DNA from: Giesbergeria anulus
GTDB taxonomy: Bacteria > Pseudomonadota > Gammaproteobacteria > Burkholderiales > Burkholderiaceae_C
Length of the DNA: 64,000 nucleotides
Assembly: GCF_900111115.1 (NCBI RefSeq)
Contig: NZ_FOGD01000002.1
Coordinates: 310,001 to 374,000, forward strand
Direction of reading: 5' to 3'
Shown piece by piece: positions 16,516 to 25,225 of the stretch. Within the stretch, counting starts at the first letter, position 1; each line of letters starts with the position of its first letter. The position numbers and the translations under genes were made by a program. The notes beneath the pieces are model-generated. The model worked only from the letters and a program-made list of their open reading frames with translations. It ran no database searches and had not been told where the DNA came from.

Positions 16516-16746
16516 ATGGCACGGGGAAAAAATGAATGGGCGACCAAGGTGTTTACACTGGTCAAATCGGGGCAACTGCCTGCGGCGGTGGCACAAATCA
16601 AGGTAGCGCCTACGGTGGCCGACCTGACCCGGCTGCAAACCCTGCTGGCCGCCTTGCCACCCACGCCAGCGCAAAAGCAACTGGACAAGGTGGTGGAGGA
16701 AGAGCGGGCCATGCTGGCTGCCCCGCGCCTGCACCGCTCGCCTTGA
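16516..16746 (+). CDS. Small hypothetical protein
   Basis: 76 aa, basic then helical: MARGKNEWATKVFTLVKSGQL, a Pro/Thr-rich middle (AALPPTPAQKQLDKVVEEE), and LAAPRLHRSP at the end. Divergent from the hypothetical pair at 15838-16424, with 91 bp between the starts. No known domain. Only a purine-rich stretch (AAAGAAAGA) precedes the ATG. It could be a chance ORF, but it has a plausible start and sits alone between the hypothetical pair and the tRNA promoter. Confidence 0.5.
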   Translation: MARGKNEWATKVFTLVKSGQLPAAVAQIKVAPTVADLTRLQTLLAALPPTPAQKQLDKVVEEERAMLAAPRLHRSP

Positions 16747-16770
16747 ATGTGTAGAAAATTGAGCACCTTC

Positions 16771-16800
16771 TTGAGATGATGGTGTTTTCAGGTATATAAT
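16771..16800 (+). promoter_or_regulatory. Sigma-70 promoter of tRNA-Pro
   Basis: TTGAGA (16771-16776, 5/6 of the -35 consensus), 18-bp spacer, perfect TATAAT (16795-16800). Predicted start about 16807, three bases before the mature tRNA 5' end. Confidence 0.85.
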
Positions 16801-16809
16801 TCAAGTCTT

Positions 16810-16886
16810 CGGTGTGTGGCGCAGCCTGGTAGCGCACTTGCATGGGGTGCAAGGGGTCGAAGGTTCGAATCCTTTCACACCGACCA
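16810..16886 (+). tRNA. tRNA-Pro, anticodon GGG
   Basis: 77-nt cloverleaf with encoded CCA. Acceptor stem CGGTGTG/CACACCG pairs perfectly; the anticodon stem CTTGC/GCAAG encloses loop ATGGGGT, giving anticodon GGG at 16844-16846 (reads CCC and CCU). T arm GAAGG-TTCGAAT-CCTTT. Discriminator A, as expected for tRNA-Pro. It stands alone between its own promoter and terminator. Confidence 0.96.
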
Positions 16887-16897
16887 ACAACCAGAAC

Positions 16898-16933
16898 AAA
16901 GCCGTCCAACCTAGTACAGGTGGGCGGCTTTTT
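16898..16933 (+). terminator. Terminator of tRNA-Pro
   Basis: AAAGCCG(T)CC(A)ACCT pairs with AGGTGGGCGGCTTT around loop AGTAC with two small mismatches, then TTTTTC. Starts 12 nt after the tRNA CCA end. Confidence 0.85.
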
Positions 16934-17112
16934 CATTGGGTGCATGCATTAGCCACTGTGCAGGCTAGGCTAAGAACACCAAGGCTGGCGGCTTTCACAC
17001 AGTACCCGCTGCAATCCCCGACTGGCAAGCTCTTTAGACACCCGTTGAATGCAAAAAATACAGCGCACCACCAGCATGTATTAGCAGCGCCATGCGCCAT
17101 GAATGGAGAAAT

Positions 17113-17667
17113 ATGCGTTCATTGAACTTCAAGGCAGCCACGCTGGCCGACCTCGACCGGATCATGGAACTAGAGGCCGCAGGCTTTGACCCCGGACACT
17201 GGGAAACACGGCAGGTCTATGCCCAGCGCATAGAGGTCTTTCCCGAAGGCTCTCTGCTAGCCTTTCACGAAGGAGAGAGCATTGGTTGCGTTTTCTGCGA
17301 GATGTGGCATGAAACGAGCGATGGCCCGGTACAAGCGGAACACTTTACCCTAGGACACGATATTCTTGAGCGCCACGACCCGGTGCATGGCAACACGCTG
17401 TATATCGCCTCCATGGTGCTAGATCCAGCGCTGCACGGGCGCGGCTGGAGCCAGCCACTGTTGCAGGGCTGCCTAGCACAGCTGGCCTCAGCCTATCCCC
17501 GGCTGCGCTCGGCGCTGCTGTTGGTCAATACCAATTGGACAGCAGCCCGGCGCACCTACACAGCGGCGGGCTTTCAGGAAGTGGCGCAGTTTCCGGGATT
17601 TTTTCAGCCCAGAGCACGGCCCGCCGAAGACGGCATCGTCATGCGCAGTCTACTGCTGCGCCCCTGA
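17113..17667 (+). CDS. GNAT family N-acetyltransferase
   Basis: 184 aa from ATG 17113 (MRSLNFKAATLADLDRIMELEAAGF), preceded by GGAGAAAT; a start seven codons upstream is possible. GNAT fold: N-terminal beta-alpha segment, then the acetyl-CoA-binding region YIASMVLDPALHGRGWSQPLLQGCLAQL, in which the canonical Q/RxxGxG/A loop appears as LHGRGW, and the C-terminal NTNWTAARRTYTAAGFQEVAQF. The acceptor substrate cannot be predicted. It converges with ihfA, 14 bp apart. Confidence 0.8.
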   Translation: MRSLNFKAATLADLDRIMELEAAGFDPGHWETRQVYAQRIEVFPEGSLLAFHEGESIGCVFCEMWHETSDGPVQAEHFTLGHDILERHDPVHGNTLYIASMVLDPALHGRGWSQPLLQGCLAQLASAYPRLRSALLLVNTNWTAARRTYTAAGFQEVAQFPGFFQPRARPAEDGIVMRSLLLRP

Positions 17668-17681
17668 CACTTGCCGGATGC

Positions 17682-18002
17682 TCAAGAAGCGGCGCGGGTC
17701 TGCACCAACGCTTTGAGCTTGCTGCTGGCGTGGAAAGTCACCACACGCCGCGCCCGGATGGGCGCTGGCTTGCCGGTGCGCGGGTTGCGTCCGGGGCGGG
17801 GTGGCTTATCACGCACCTGAAAATTGCCAAAACCCAGCAACTTGACCTCGTCTGCGGCCACCAGATGTTTGGTAATCAAGCCAAAGAAGGCATCGACGAG
17901 CTCTTGGATTTCGCGCTTGTTCAGCACGACTTCCTCTTGGAGCAGATCAATGAGCTGGGCCTTGGTCAGCACCGGGGCGGTGCTTTGTTCGGTATTGCTC
18001 AT
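17682..18002 (-). CDS. ihfA: Integration host factor subunit alpha
   Basis: DNA-bending nucleoid protein acting as a heterodimer with IhfB. 106 aa: VLTKAQLIDLLQEEVVLNKREIQELVDAFFGLI (dimerisation helices), LLGFGNFQVRDKPPRPGRNPRTGKPAPIRARRVVTF, which includes the GRNPRTG DNA-intercalating arm with its conserved Pro. The ATG overlaps the pheT stop (ATGA, 17999-18002), so it is translationally coupled to pheT, the same order as in E. coli. Confidence 0.95.
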   Translation of the reverse strand: MSNTEQSTAPVLTKAQLIDLLQEEVVLNKREIQELVDAFFGLITKHLVAADEVKLLGFGNFQVRDKPPRPGRNPRTGKPAPIRARRVVTFHASSKLKALVQTRAAS

Positions 18003-20446
18003 ACCCGCAGCTTTGCGCCAGTTTGTTCGGCCAGTTGGGCCACCACAGCAGCCACGGCGGCTTCGATCTCGGCATCGGTCAGGGTGGCCTCGCCACTGCC
18101 CAAGGTCAGGCGCACGGCCAAGCTCTTTTCGCCCACGGCCAGCCCAGTGGCTGGTGCGGCCTCTGCGCCCTTGACGGGCTTGGGACGATAGACATCAAAC
18201 AGCACGGCTTGGCGCAGCATGTCGGGCGACACGGCGGCTTCAATGGCAGCCATGAGTTGGGCATGGCTGACCTGTTCGGCCACGACCACGGCCAAATCGC
18301 GCTGCACGCTCTGGTGCTTGGGCACAGTTTTGAATTGGGGTACGCTGCGTTGCAGCACGGCGTCCAATTCCAACTCGAACAAGATGGGGGCTTGGGGCAG
18401 TTCCCACGACTGACGCCACTGGGGATGCAGTTCACCGACAAAGCCAATCGCCCGGCCAGCCAGCAACACACGGGCGCAGCGGCCTGGGTGCATAGCGGGG
18501 TGGGTGGCTGGCTCAAACTGCGCCTTGAGCGGGGCCAGCAGGGCCTCGACATCGCCTTTGGTGTCAAAGAAATCTACCGTTTGCTCTTTGCGGCCCCATT
18601 GCAGGCTGTCCGATGGGCCAAAGGCCAAACCGGCTACGCGCATGGGTTGGTCAAAGCCTTCGACGGTGTTGTCGCTGTTGGGCACGGCGGCATCGCGCAA
18701 GAACACCCGGCCCAGTTCAAACACGCGCACGCGCTCGGCGCGGCGATCGACATTGAACTTGAGCACCTGCAACAGCGAACCCAGCAAGGAGGAGCGCATC
18801 ACGCCCATTTGGCTGGCAATGGGGTTGAGCAGCTTGATCGGCTGGACATTGCCTGCCAGCTCGCGCTCCCAGCGCTCTTCAACAAAGCTGAAATTGATGG
18901 TTTCTTGGTAGCCCAGCGCTGCCAGTTCGCGGCGCACAGCAAAGGCGCTGCGGCGGTTTTCGGCACGCAACTTGGGGGTGATGGGGGCCAGCGGCGGTGT
19001 GGTGGGCAACTGGTTGTAGCCGACCATGCGGGCCACTTCTTCGATCAGGTCTTCTTCGATGGTCAGGTCAAAGCGGTACGAAGGCGGCGTGACGGTGAGC
19101 ACGCCATCGCCCTCTTGCACTGGCAGGCCCAAGCCCCGCAAAGCGTTGGCGCATTGCTGTTGCGTGACGGCCATGCCTAGCACTTTGGCGCAGCGCGCTA
19201 CGCGCAGGGTGACGGGGCTGCGCTCAGGCAGGGCGGTTTGCTGGTCGTCGATGGGGCCGACTGTGGTGTCGGGGGTGCCACAGACGTCCATCACCAACTG
19301 GGTGATGCGCTCAATGTGCTCTACCGTGTATTGCGGATCGACGCCGCGCTCAAAACGGTGCCCAGCATCGGTAGAGAAGTTATAGCGGCGCGAACGGCCT
19401 GCAATAGCTTTAGGCCACCAGAAGGCGGCTTCGATGTAGATGTGGTGCGTATCGTCAGAGACAGCAGTGGCATCGCCACCCATGATGCCTGCCAGCGATT
19501 CGACTTGGCTATCGTCGGCAATCACGCCCACTTGCTCATCGACGGTGATGGTGTTGCCATTGAGCAGCTTGAGCTGTTCGCCGGGTTGGCCCCAGCGCAC
19601 TTGCAGGCCACCGTGGATTTTGTCTAGATCAAAAATGTGCGAGGGGCGGCCCAGCTCAAACATGACGTAGTTAGAGATATCCACCAGCGGCGAAACGCTA
19701 CGCTGACCGCAGCGGGCCAGCTTGTCCACCATCCACTGTGGCGTTTGGGCGCGGGTGTTGACGTTGCGCACAATACGGCCACTGAAGCGGCCACACAAAT
19801 CAGGCGCTTGCACCGACACCGGCAGTTGGTCTGGGATGCCAACAGCCACGGCGGGAAACTCGGGTTGCAACAGCGGCGCGCCAGTGAGGGCGGAGAGTTC
19901 GCGGGCAATACCAAACACGCTCAGACAGTGGGCCAGATTGGGCGTGAGCTTGAGCGTGAGCAGGGTATCGTCGAGCTTGAGGTACTGGCGGATGTCTTGG
20001 CCGACCGGGGCATCCAGCGGCAGCTCCAGCAGCCCGGCGCTTTCTTCGGAGATTTGCAGTTCTCGTGCCGAGCACAACATACCTTGGCTCTCAACACCGC
20101 GCAGCTTGCCCAGTTTGATGATAAAGGGCTTGCCATCTGCGCCGGGGGGCAGTTCTGCCCCAACCAAGGCACAAGGGATTTTGATGCCGACGCGGGCATT
20201 GGCAGCACCACAAACGATATTGAGCAGCTCGCCCTGTCCGGCATCGACTTGGCAGACGCGCAGGCGGTCAGCATTGGGGTGCTGCACGGCCTCTTTGATT
20301 TCCCCGACCACGATGCGTGTGAACGGCGGTGCCACGGGCTGAAGTTCTTCGACTTCGAGGCCAGCCATGGTCAGCGTTTCGGCCAGTTGGGCCGTGGTGA
20401 GCGGGGGATTGCAAAATTCGCGCAACCAAGATTCGGGGAATTGCAT
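17999..20446 (-). CDS. pheT: Phenylalanine--tRNA ligase beta subunit
   Basis: 815 aa, the full-length bacterial beta chain that partners PheS in the (alpha-beta)2 enzyme. Begins MQFPESWLREFCNPPLTTAQLAETLTMAGLEVEE; then the EMAP/OB-like tRNA-binding domain (residues about 40-150, IVVGEIKEAVQHPNADRLRVC), the B3/B4 editing domain that hydrolyses Tyr-tRNAPhe, B5 (LTIEEDLIEEVARMVGYNQLP), and the C-terminal FDX-ACB anticodon domain (QRDLAVVVAEQVSHAQLM). 57 bp downstream of pheS and overlapping ihfA by 4 bp. Confidence 0.97.
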   Translation of the reverse strand: MQFPESWLREFCNPPLTTAQLAETLTMAGLEVEELQPVAPPFTRIVVGEIKEAVQHPNADRLRVCQVDAGQGELLNIVCGAANARVGIKIPCALVGAELPPGADGKPFIIKLGKLRGVESQGMLCSARELQISEESAGLLELPLDAPVGQDIRQYLKLDDTLLTLKLTPNLAHCLSVFGIARELSALTGAPLLQPEFPAVAVGIPDQLPVSVQAPDLCGRFSGRIVRNVNTRAQTPQWMVDKLARCGQRSVSPLVDISNYVMFELGRPSHIFDLDKIHGGLQVRWGQPGEQLKLLNGNTITVDEQVGVIADDSQVESLAGIMGGDATAVSDDTHHIYIEAAFWWPKAIAGRSRRYNFSTDAGHRFERGVDPQYTVEHIERITQLVMDVCGTPDTTVGPIDDQQTALPERSPVTLRVARCAKVLGMAVTQQQCANALRGLGLPVQEGDGVLTVTPPSYRFDLTIEEDLIEEVARMVGYNQLPTTPPLAPITPKLRAENRRSAFAVRRELAALGYQETINFSFVEERWERELAGNVQPIKLLNPIASQMGVMRSSLLGSLLQVLKFNVDRRAERVRVFELGRVFLRDAAVPNSDNTVEGFDQPMRVAGLAFGPSDSLQWGRKEQTVDFFDTKGDVEALLAPLKAQFEPATHPAMHPGRCARVLLAGRAIGFVGELHPQWRQSWELPQAPILFELELDAVLQRSVPQFKTVPKHQSVQRDLAVVVAEQVSHAQLMAAIEAAVSPDMLRQAVLFDVYRPKPVKGAEAAPATGLAVGEKSLAVRLTLGSGEATLTDAEIEAAVAAVVAQLAEQTGAKLRV

Positions 20447-20503
20447 AGTCAGACTCGGATACTTCAGGGGCCGGGCAGGGGAGCTGGAGGGGCTGGGTTC
20501 GCT

Positions 20504-21556
20504 TTATTGGAACTGCGACAGGAAGCGGATATCGCCGTCAAAGAACAGGCGCAGGTCATTGACGCCGTAGCGCAGCATGGTTAAACGATCCATGCCCATG
20601 CCAAAGGCAAAGCCGATGTACTTTTCGGGGTCTAGGCCCATATTGCGCACCACATTGGGGTGGACTTGGCCGGAACCGGCTACTTCGAGCCAACGGCCTG
20701 CCAGCGGGCCGGTTTGGAACTGGATGTCGATTTCAGCGCTGGGTTCGGTAAACGGGAAGAAGCTGGGGCGAAAACGCAGCACCAGATCATCGCTCTCAAA
20801 GAAGGTGCGGCAAAAATCGGTAAACACCACCTTCAGGTCTTTGAAACTGACGTTCTCGCCAATCCACAGCCCTTCACATTGGTGGAACATGGGCGAGTGC
20901 GTGGCATCGCTATCGACGCGGTAGGTGCGGCCCGGCACAATCACACGGATTTCGGGCATGGATTGGCCCGCATCAATCAGGGCGCGGTGCTGCTTGACGT
21001 GCTGCACGGCATGGCGCACCTGCACCGGGCTGGTATGGGTGCGCAGCAAATTGGGCGCTGTGGCCGAACCGCCTTCGACATAAAAAGTGTCGTGCATGGA
21101 GCGGGCGGGGTGGTCTTCGGGGGTGTTGAGCGCCGTGAAGTTAAACCAGTCGGCCTCAATCTCAGGGCCTTCGGCCACGTCAAAGCCCATCGAGCCAAAA
21201 ATGCTTTCGATGCGCTCTTGGGTCAGGGAGACGGGGTGCAAACCCCCCATGCCGCGCTGGCGACCGGGCAGGCTGACATCGAGTGCCTCGGCCTTGAGTT
21301 GGACTTGCAACTCTGCGTCGGCCAGCGCTTGGCGGCGGGCGGTCAGGGCTGCTTCAATGGCCTGTTTAGCCACATTGATGGCTGCGCCGCGCGATTTCTT
21401 TTCTTCTACCGACAGCTGCGCCATGCCCTTCATCAGCTCAGTGATGCGCCCGGCCTTGCCCAAAAATTGGGCCTTGGCATTTTCTAGCTCGGCGGGGGTG
21501 GCACTTTGCGCGAACAACTGCTGTGCGCTTTCGACCAGAGAGTCCAACTCGTTCAT
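20504..21556 (-). CDS. pheS: Phenylalanine--tRNA ligase alpha subunit
   Basis: Catalytic chain of class II PheRS. 350 aa from ATG 21556 ([15 protein letters not shown]); a GTG eight codons upstream is less likely. N-terminal coiled coil (residues about 1-85) binds tRNA. Motif 2 region with [35 protein letters not shown] for the Phe pocket, and motif 3 [22 protein letters not shown] are all intact. Lies 107 bp downstream of rplT, a gap filled with two strong inverted repeats and no terminator T-run. Confidence 0.97.
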   Translation of the reverse strand: MNELDSLVESAQQLFAQSATPAELENAKAQFLGKAGRITELMKGMAQLSVEEKKSRGAAINVAKQAIEAALTARRQALADAELQVQLKAEALDVSLPGRQRGMGGLHPVSLTQERIESIFGSMGFDVAEGPEIEADWFNFTALNTPEDHPARSMHDTFYVEGGSATAPNLLRTHTSPVQVRHAVQHVKQHRALIDAGQSMPEIRVIVPGRTYRVDSDATHSPMFHQCEGLWIGENVSFKDLKVVFTDFCRTFFESDDLVLRFRPSFFPFTEPSAEIDIQFQTGPLAGRWLEVAGSGQVHPNVVRNMGLDPEKYIGFAFGMGMDRLTMLRYGVNDLRLFFDGDIRFLSQFQ

Positions 21557-21577
21557 TTTTTTCTGCTCTTGAAAAGG

Positions 21578-21649
21578 CACAAGGGCTAGTGCTTTGGCAA
21601 GCTCTAGCCCTTGTGGTTAGTGCGCTCACAGCTACTGCGGGCAGTAGCT
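21578..21649 (-). repeat. Two adjacent inverted repeats between rplT and pheS
   Basis: Hairpin 1 has perfect 12-bp arms (CACAAGGGCTAG at 21578-21589, CTAGCCCTTGTG at 21604-21615) with a 14-nt loop; hairpin 2 has 9-bp arms (AGCTACTGC at 21630-21638, GCAGTAGCT at 21641-21649) with a 2-nt gap. Neither has a downstream T-run on the minus strand, and there is no Phe-rich leader ORF like E. coli pheM. I infer intercistronic RNA structure (processing or stability) or a dispersed repeat unit. Confidence 0.7.
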
Positions 21650-21662
21650 ACGGCTGTGAAAC

Positions 21663-22022
21663 TCAAGCAGCCAGCTTGGCCTTGACTTGTTCCACGATGG
21701 CGCCAAAGGCGGCCTGGTCGTGCACGGCCAGATCGGCCAGCACCTTGCGGTCGATTTCGATAGCGGCTTTTTTCAGGCCGTTGGCGAATTGGCTGTAGGT
21801 CAGGCCCAGTGCACGAGCACCGGCGTTGATACGGGCAATCCAGAGGCGACGGAACACGCGCTTTTTGGCGCGGCGGTCGCGGTAGGCGTATTGGCCGGCC
21901 TTCATCACCGCCTGTTTGGCGATGCGATAGACGTTACCACGACGACCACGGAAACCCTTGGCCAGTTTCAGAACCTTTTTGTGACGGGCATGGGCCGTTA
22001 CACCACGTTTGACGCGAGGCAT
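21663..22022 (-). CDS. rplT: 50S ribosomal protein L20
   Basis: Early-assembly 23S rRNA-binding protein. 119 aa, begins [39 protein letters not shown], the L20 signature, with [29 protein letters not shown] in the second half. In enterics L20 also represses translation of rpmI-rplT from the infC mRNA. AAGGAG precedes ATG 22022; 26 bp after rpmI. Confidence 0.97.
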   Translation of the reverse strand: MPRVKRGVTAHARHKKVLKLAKGFRGRRGNVYRIAKQAVMKAGQYAYRDRRAKKRVFRRLWIARINAGARALGLTYSQFANGLKKAAIEIDRKVLADLAVHDQAAFGAIVEQVKAKLAA

Positions 22023-22048
22023 GTGTTTACTCCTTGTTCGTCAGTGAA

Positions 22049-22252
22049 TTACAAGCCGCACTTGGGCAGCATTTGCGCCATGTGACCCATATTGGTCTCA
22101 TGAACGGCAGCCACACCACGCAACTGGCGCTTGTTCTTGGTAGTCTTCTTGGTCAAAATGTGACGCTTGAAGGCATGACCGCGCTTGACGGTACCACCTG
22201 GACGAACGCGAAAGCGCTTTTTAGCGCTGCTCTTGGTCTTCATTTTGGGCAT
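22049..22252 (-). CDS. rpmI: 50S ribosomal protein L35
   Basis: 67 aa, very basic: [20 protein letters not shown], then [23 protein letters not shown], typical of L35. ATG 22252 has AAAGGAG at ideal spacing; the in-frame extension to 22303 is not needed. Sits between infC and rplT as in most bacteria. Unlike E. coli, no obvious L20-binding pseudoknot was searched for here. Confidence 0.96.
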   Translation of the reverse strand: MPKMKTKSSAKKRFRVRPGGTVKRGHAFKRHILTKKTTKNKRQLRGVAAVHETNMGHMAQMLPKCGL

Positions 22253-22415
22253 GTGAATGCTCCTTTGTTTGTGCTCGTGAGGCGTTTGCAAACGGACTTG
22301 CAAACTTGTTGGCCCCGAGACACTTCTAAATGGCAGGCCAAGCCTGCCGCAAAGGGTGCGCTAGGCGCGCCCTTTGGTTTCCTGCACCAGCTTGCGCCAG
22401 TGCGGGCAATAGGGT

Positions 22416-23018
22416 TTAGTGGGCAGCGTCTGCGCCGCCGTCGGCGGGTTTAGCGCCGCCACCGCCACCAGCTTTTTTGCGCGCCGGAGCGATCATCATG
22501 ATCATCTGGCGGCCTTCAAGGCGGGGGAACTGCTCGACCAAGATGGTATCGGCCAAGTCATCGCGCAAGCGGTTGAGCAAGGCCAAGCCCAGTTCTTGGT
22601 GGGTGATTTCACGGCCACGAAAACGCAGCGTGATTTTGCACTTGTCGCCATCGGCCAGAAAACGACGGATATTGCGCAACTTGATGTTGTAGTCGCCGTC
22701 ATCGGTGCCGGGGCGGAACTTGACTTCCTTGATTTCAATGACCGTCTGCTTGGCTTTGGCTTCAGCAGCACGCTTTTGCTCTTGGTACTTGAACTTGCCG
22801 TAGTCCATCAGACGGCACACCGGCGGGTTGGCCGTGGCGGCAATTTCTACCAAGTCCACATCCAACTCGCCTGCCATGCGCAGCGCTTCCATCAGGCTGA
22901 CTACGCCCAAGGGCTCATTTTCAGGGCCGGACAGGCGCACTTCGGGGGCCGCGATTTCGCGGTTGAGACGGTGCTTGCGCTCTTCGCGGTGGCGACGATC
23001 ACGAAATTCAGTAGCTAT
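22416..23018 (-). CDS. infC: Translation initiation factor IF-3, probable AUA start
   Basis: Prevents 50S joining and proofreads start codons. The homologous protein starts at [28 protein letters not shown]; the codon before this is ATA (23016-23018), six nucleotides after the Shine-Dalgarno-like AAGGTG (23025-23030). No ATG is available; a GTG at 23025-23027 overlaps that ribosome-binding site and a TTG at 23031-23033 lies upstream of it. infC uses AUU, AUC or AUA in many bacteria for autoregulation by IF-3 itself. N-domain about residues 15-85 ([24 protein letters not shown]), C-domain about 95-185 ([23 protein letters not shown]). The tail is Gly-rich, then [11 protein letters not shown]. 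About 200 aa. Confidence 0.93.
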   Translation of the reverse strand: MATEFRDRRHREERKHRLNREIAAPEVRLSGPENEPLGVVSLMEALRMAGELDVDLVEIAATANPPVCRLMDYGKFKYQEQKRAAEAKAKQTVIEIKEVKFRPGTDDGDYNIKLRNIRRFLADGDKCKITLRFRGREITHQELGLALLNRLRDDLADTILVEQFPRLEGRQMIMMIAPARKKAGGGGGAKPADGGADAAH

Positions 23019-23103
23019 GGCTATCACCTTCAATCAAAATGCTACGAAAAGCGTAGCGGCTTTCAAGCAGTCAGCAAGCGCCACGCCGTGATTTTATTAA
23101 AAA

Positions 23104-25023
23104 TCACTGTTTAGCGACAACGGCTTGGGTGATGAGTTCAATGAACGCATCAACCGACATGACACCTAGGTCTTTATTGCCCCGGGCACGCACTGCGACT
23201 GTACCGGCTGCACGCTCCTTATCGCCAGCGACAAGGATGAACGGCAACTTCTGCATAGAATGCTCGCGTATTTTATACGTAATCTTCTCGTTACGAAGAT
23301 CTGTTGCCACACGCAAGGGGTGTTGGGGCAGTGCTTTTTGCAAACGCGCCGCTACTTCACGGCAATAATCGGCCTGATCGTCGGTGATGTTGAGCACCGC
23401 CACCTGCACCGGGGCCAGCCACGTAGGCAGGGCACCGGCGTGTTCTTCGATCAAAATACCGATAAAACGCTCTAAGCTGCCCACAATAGCGCGGTGCAAA
23501 ATCACTGGGCGCTTGCGTACACCGTCTTCGGCCACATACTCGGCATCGAGGCGCTCGCTCAGGTTAAAGTCCACCTGAATCGTGCCGCACTGCCATTCGC
23601 GGCCAATGGCATCCTTGAGCGTGTACTCAATTTTCGGGCCATAAAAGGCACCGTCGCCCTCCGAGATCACAAACTCGCAGCCCGAATGGCGCAGGCTGTC
23701 CATCAGCGCTTGCTCGGCCTTGTCCCACAACTCATCGGAGCCAATGCGCGCCGCTGGCCGGGTCGAGACTTTGTACAAAATGTTGGTAAAGCCAAAGTCG
23801 GCATAGACTTGCTTGAGCACCTTGGTAAAGGTGTCGCACTCAGGCAAAATTTGGTTTTCGGTGCAAAAGATGTGGCCATCGTCTTGCGTAAAACCGCGCA
23901 CACGCATGATGCCGTGCAAGCCACCCGAAGGCTCGTTGCGGTGGCACTGGCCAAACTCGCCGTAGCGCAGCGGCAAGTCGCGGTAGCTCTTGATGCCTTG
24001 CTTAAAAATCAGGATATGGCCGGGGCAGTTCATCGGCTTGAGCGCGTAATCGCGCTTTTCCGACTCAGTCACAAACATGTTGTCGCGGTACTTGTCCCAG
24101 TGGCCCGTTTTTTCCCACAGCGTCTTTTCCAAGATTTGTGGGCCTTTGACTTCTTGGTAGCCATTTTGGCGATAGACGGTGCGCATGTACTGCTCCACCT
24201 CTTGCCACAGCGTCCAGCCCTTGGGGTGCCAAAACACCAAACCGGGGGCGTGCTCGTCCATGTGGAACAAATCGAGCTCGCGACCCAACTTGCGGTGGTC
24301 GCGCTTTTCGGCTTCTTCTAGGCGGGTCAGGTACTGTTGCAGCTCGTCTTTGCTCGTCCAAGCCGTACCATAGATACGTTGCAGCATCTCATTGTGGTGA
24401 TCGCCGCGCCAATAGGCACCCGCCACCTTCATCAGCTTGAAATGCTTGAGTTTGCCGGTGCTGGGCACGTGCGGGCCACGGCACAGGTCTTCAAAATCGC
24501 CTTCGCGGTACAGGCTCACGTCCTCATTGCTGGGGATGCTGGCAATCAGCTCGGCCTTGTAGTTCTCGCCCAAACCCTTAAAGTAAGCCACCGCCTCGTC
24601 GCGCGGCAGCACGCGGCGCACGATAGGCTCATCCTTGTTTGCCAACTCGCTCATCTTCTTTTCGATGGAGGCCAAGTCTTCTGGCGTGAACGGGCGCTTG
24701 TACGAAAAATCGTAATAAAAGCCGTTGTCGATCACCGGGCCAATAGTGACTTGCGCCTCAGGAAACAACGCCTTGACCGCGTAGGCCAACAAGTGCGCAG
24801 TAGAGTGGCGAATCACTTCCAAGCCATCGGCGTCCTTGGCCGTGATGATAGCCAGCGGGCTGTCTTGGGTGATTTGATAGCTGGTATCCACCACTTTATC
24901 GCCAATTTTGCCCGCCAATGCCGCCTTAGCCAGACCGGCACCAATCGAGGCTGCGACTTCGGCCACCGTCACCGGGCCGGGAAATTGACGTTGCGAGCCG
25001 TCAGGAAGCGTGATGTTCAACAT
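23104..25023 (-). CDS. thrS: Threonine--tRNA ligase
   Basis: Class II synthetase of 639 aa, the full bacterial length. Order: TGS domain (residues about 1-62, [21 protein letters not shown]), zinc-dependent editing domain with [12 protein letters not shown] and the late [17 protein letters not shown], catalytic core ([37 protein letters not shown], with zinc ligand Cys), and the C-terminal anticodon domain ([19 protein letters not shown]). Its mRNA leader carries a Thr-rich leader peptide and an intrinsic terminator whose T-run ends 11 bp before the start codon, so expression is probably controlled by charged tRNA-Thr. Downstream genes infC-rpmI-rplT-pheST-ihfA may share this control. Confidence 0.97.
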   Translation of the reverse strand: MLNITLPDGSQRQFPGPVTVAEVAASIGAGLAKAALAGKIGDKVVDTSYQITQDSPLAIITAKDADGLEVIRHSTAHLLAYAVKALFPEAQVTIGPVIDNGFYYDFSYKRPFTPEDLASIEKKMSELANKDEPIVRRVLPRDEAVAYFKGLGENYKAELIASIPSNEDVSLYREGDFEDLCRGPHVPSTGKLKHFKLMKVAGAYWRGDHHNEMLQRIYGTAWTSKDELQQYLTRLEEAEKRDHRKLGRELDLFHMDEHAPGLVFWHPKGWTLWQEVEQYMRTVYRQNGYQEVKGPQILEKTLWEKTGHWDKYRDNMFVTESEKRDYALKPMNCPGHILIFKQGIKSYRDLPLRYGEFGQCHRNEPSGGLHGIMRVRGFTQDDGHIFCTENQILPECDTFTKVLKQVYADFGFTNILYKVSTRPAARIGSDELWDKAEQALMDSLRHSGCEFVISEGDGAFYGPKIEYTLKDAIGREWQCGTIQVDFNLSERLDAEYVAEDGVRKRPVILHRAIVGSLERFIGILIEEHAGALPTWLAPVQVAVLNITDDQADYCREVAARLQKALPQHPLRVATDLRNEKITYKIREHSMQKLPFILVAGDKERAAGTVAVRARGNKDLGVMSVDAFIELITQAVVAKQ

Positions 25024-25033
25024 GGGGCAATGG

Positions 25034-25062
25034 AAAAATAAAAACGCGGCTCTGGGGCCGCG
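25034..25062 (-). terminator. Attenuator terminator in the thrS leader
   Basis: On the minus strand CGCGGC (25057-25062), loop CCCAGA and GCCGCG (25045-25050) form an all-GC stem followed by TTTTTATTTTT. It lies 11 bp upstream of the thrS ATG, so it can only act as an attenuator for thrS or as the end of cheV transcription. Confidence 0.82.
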
Positions 25063-25108
25063 CTAAAAAACAAGAAAGAAAACCGGTGCAGGCGCGAACT
25101 GCCGCCCA

Positions 25109-25153
25109 TCAATGGGCAGAAACCAACTCCGTGGTTGTCGTTCGCGGTGTCAT
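25109..25153 (-). CDS. Putative threonine-rich leader peptide of thrS (14 aa)
   Basis: Reads MTPRTTTTELVSAH and stop (ATG at 25151-25153, TGA at 25109-25111). Five of 14 residues are Thr, four of them consecutive codons (ACG ACA ACC ACG). AAAGGTGC lies about 7-14 nt upstream. The leader RNA offers exclusive pairings: CGCGAAC inside the Thr codons (25140-25146) with GTTCGCG (25093-25099), or CGCGC of that second segment with GCGCG of the terminator arm (25059-25063). This is the classic layout in which a ribosome stalled at Thr codons prevents termination. Inferred from sequence; too short for routine gene callers. Confidence 0.68.
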   Translation of the reverse strand: MTPRTTTTELVSAH

Positions 25154-25225
25154 AACCTAAGCACCTTTCTTGCACTGAAAAAGGAGAAATCGAAGCCTCC
25201 ATTCTCCCATAAAACCCAGCGGCCT

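Noticed and set aside
18023-19180. 385-aa frame antisense to pheT
   Set aside because: His/Gln/Gly-rich shadow of a highly conserved gene; no start signals.
23494-24321. 275-aa frame antisense to thrS
   Set aside because: Pure shadow of the catalytic core of thrS.
25017-25202. 61-aa frame through the thrS leader
   Set aside because: It overlaps the thrS start and terminator; the shorter Thr-rich ORF in another frame explains the region better.
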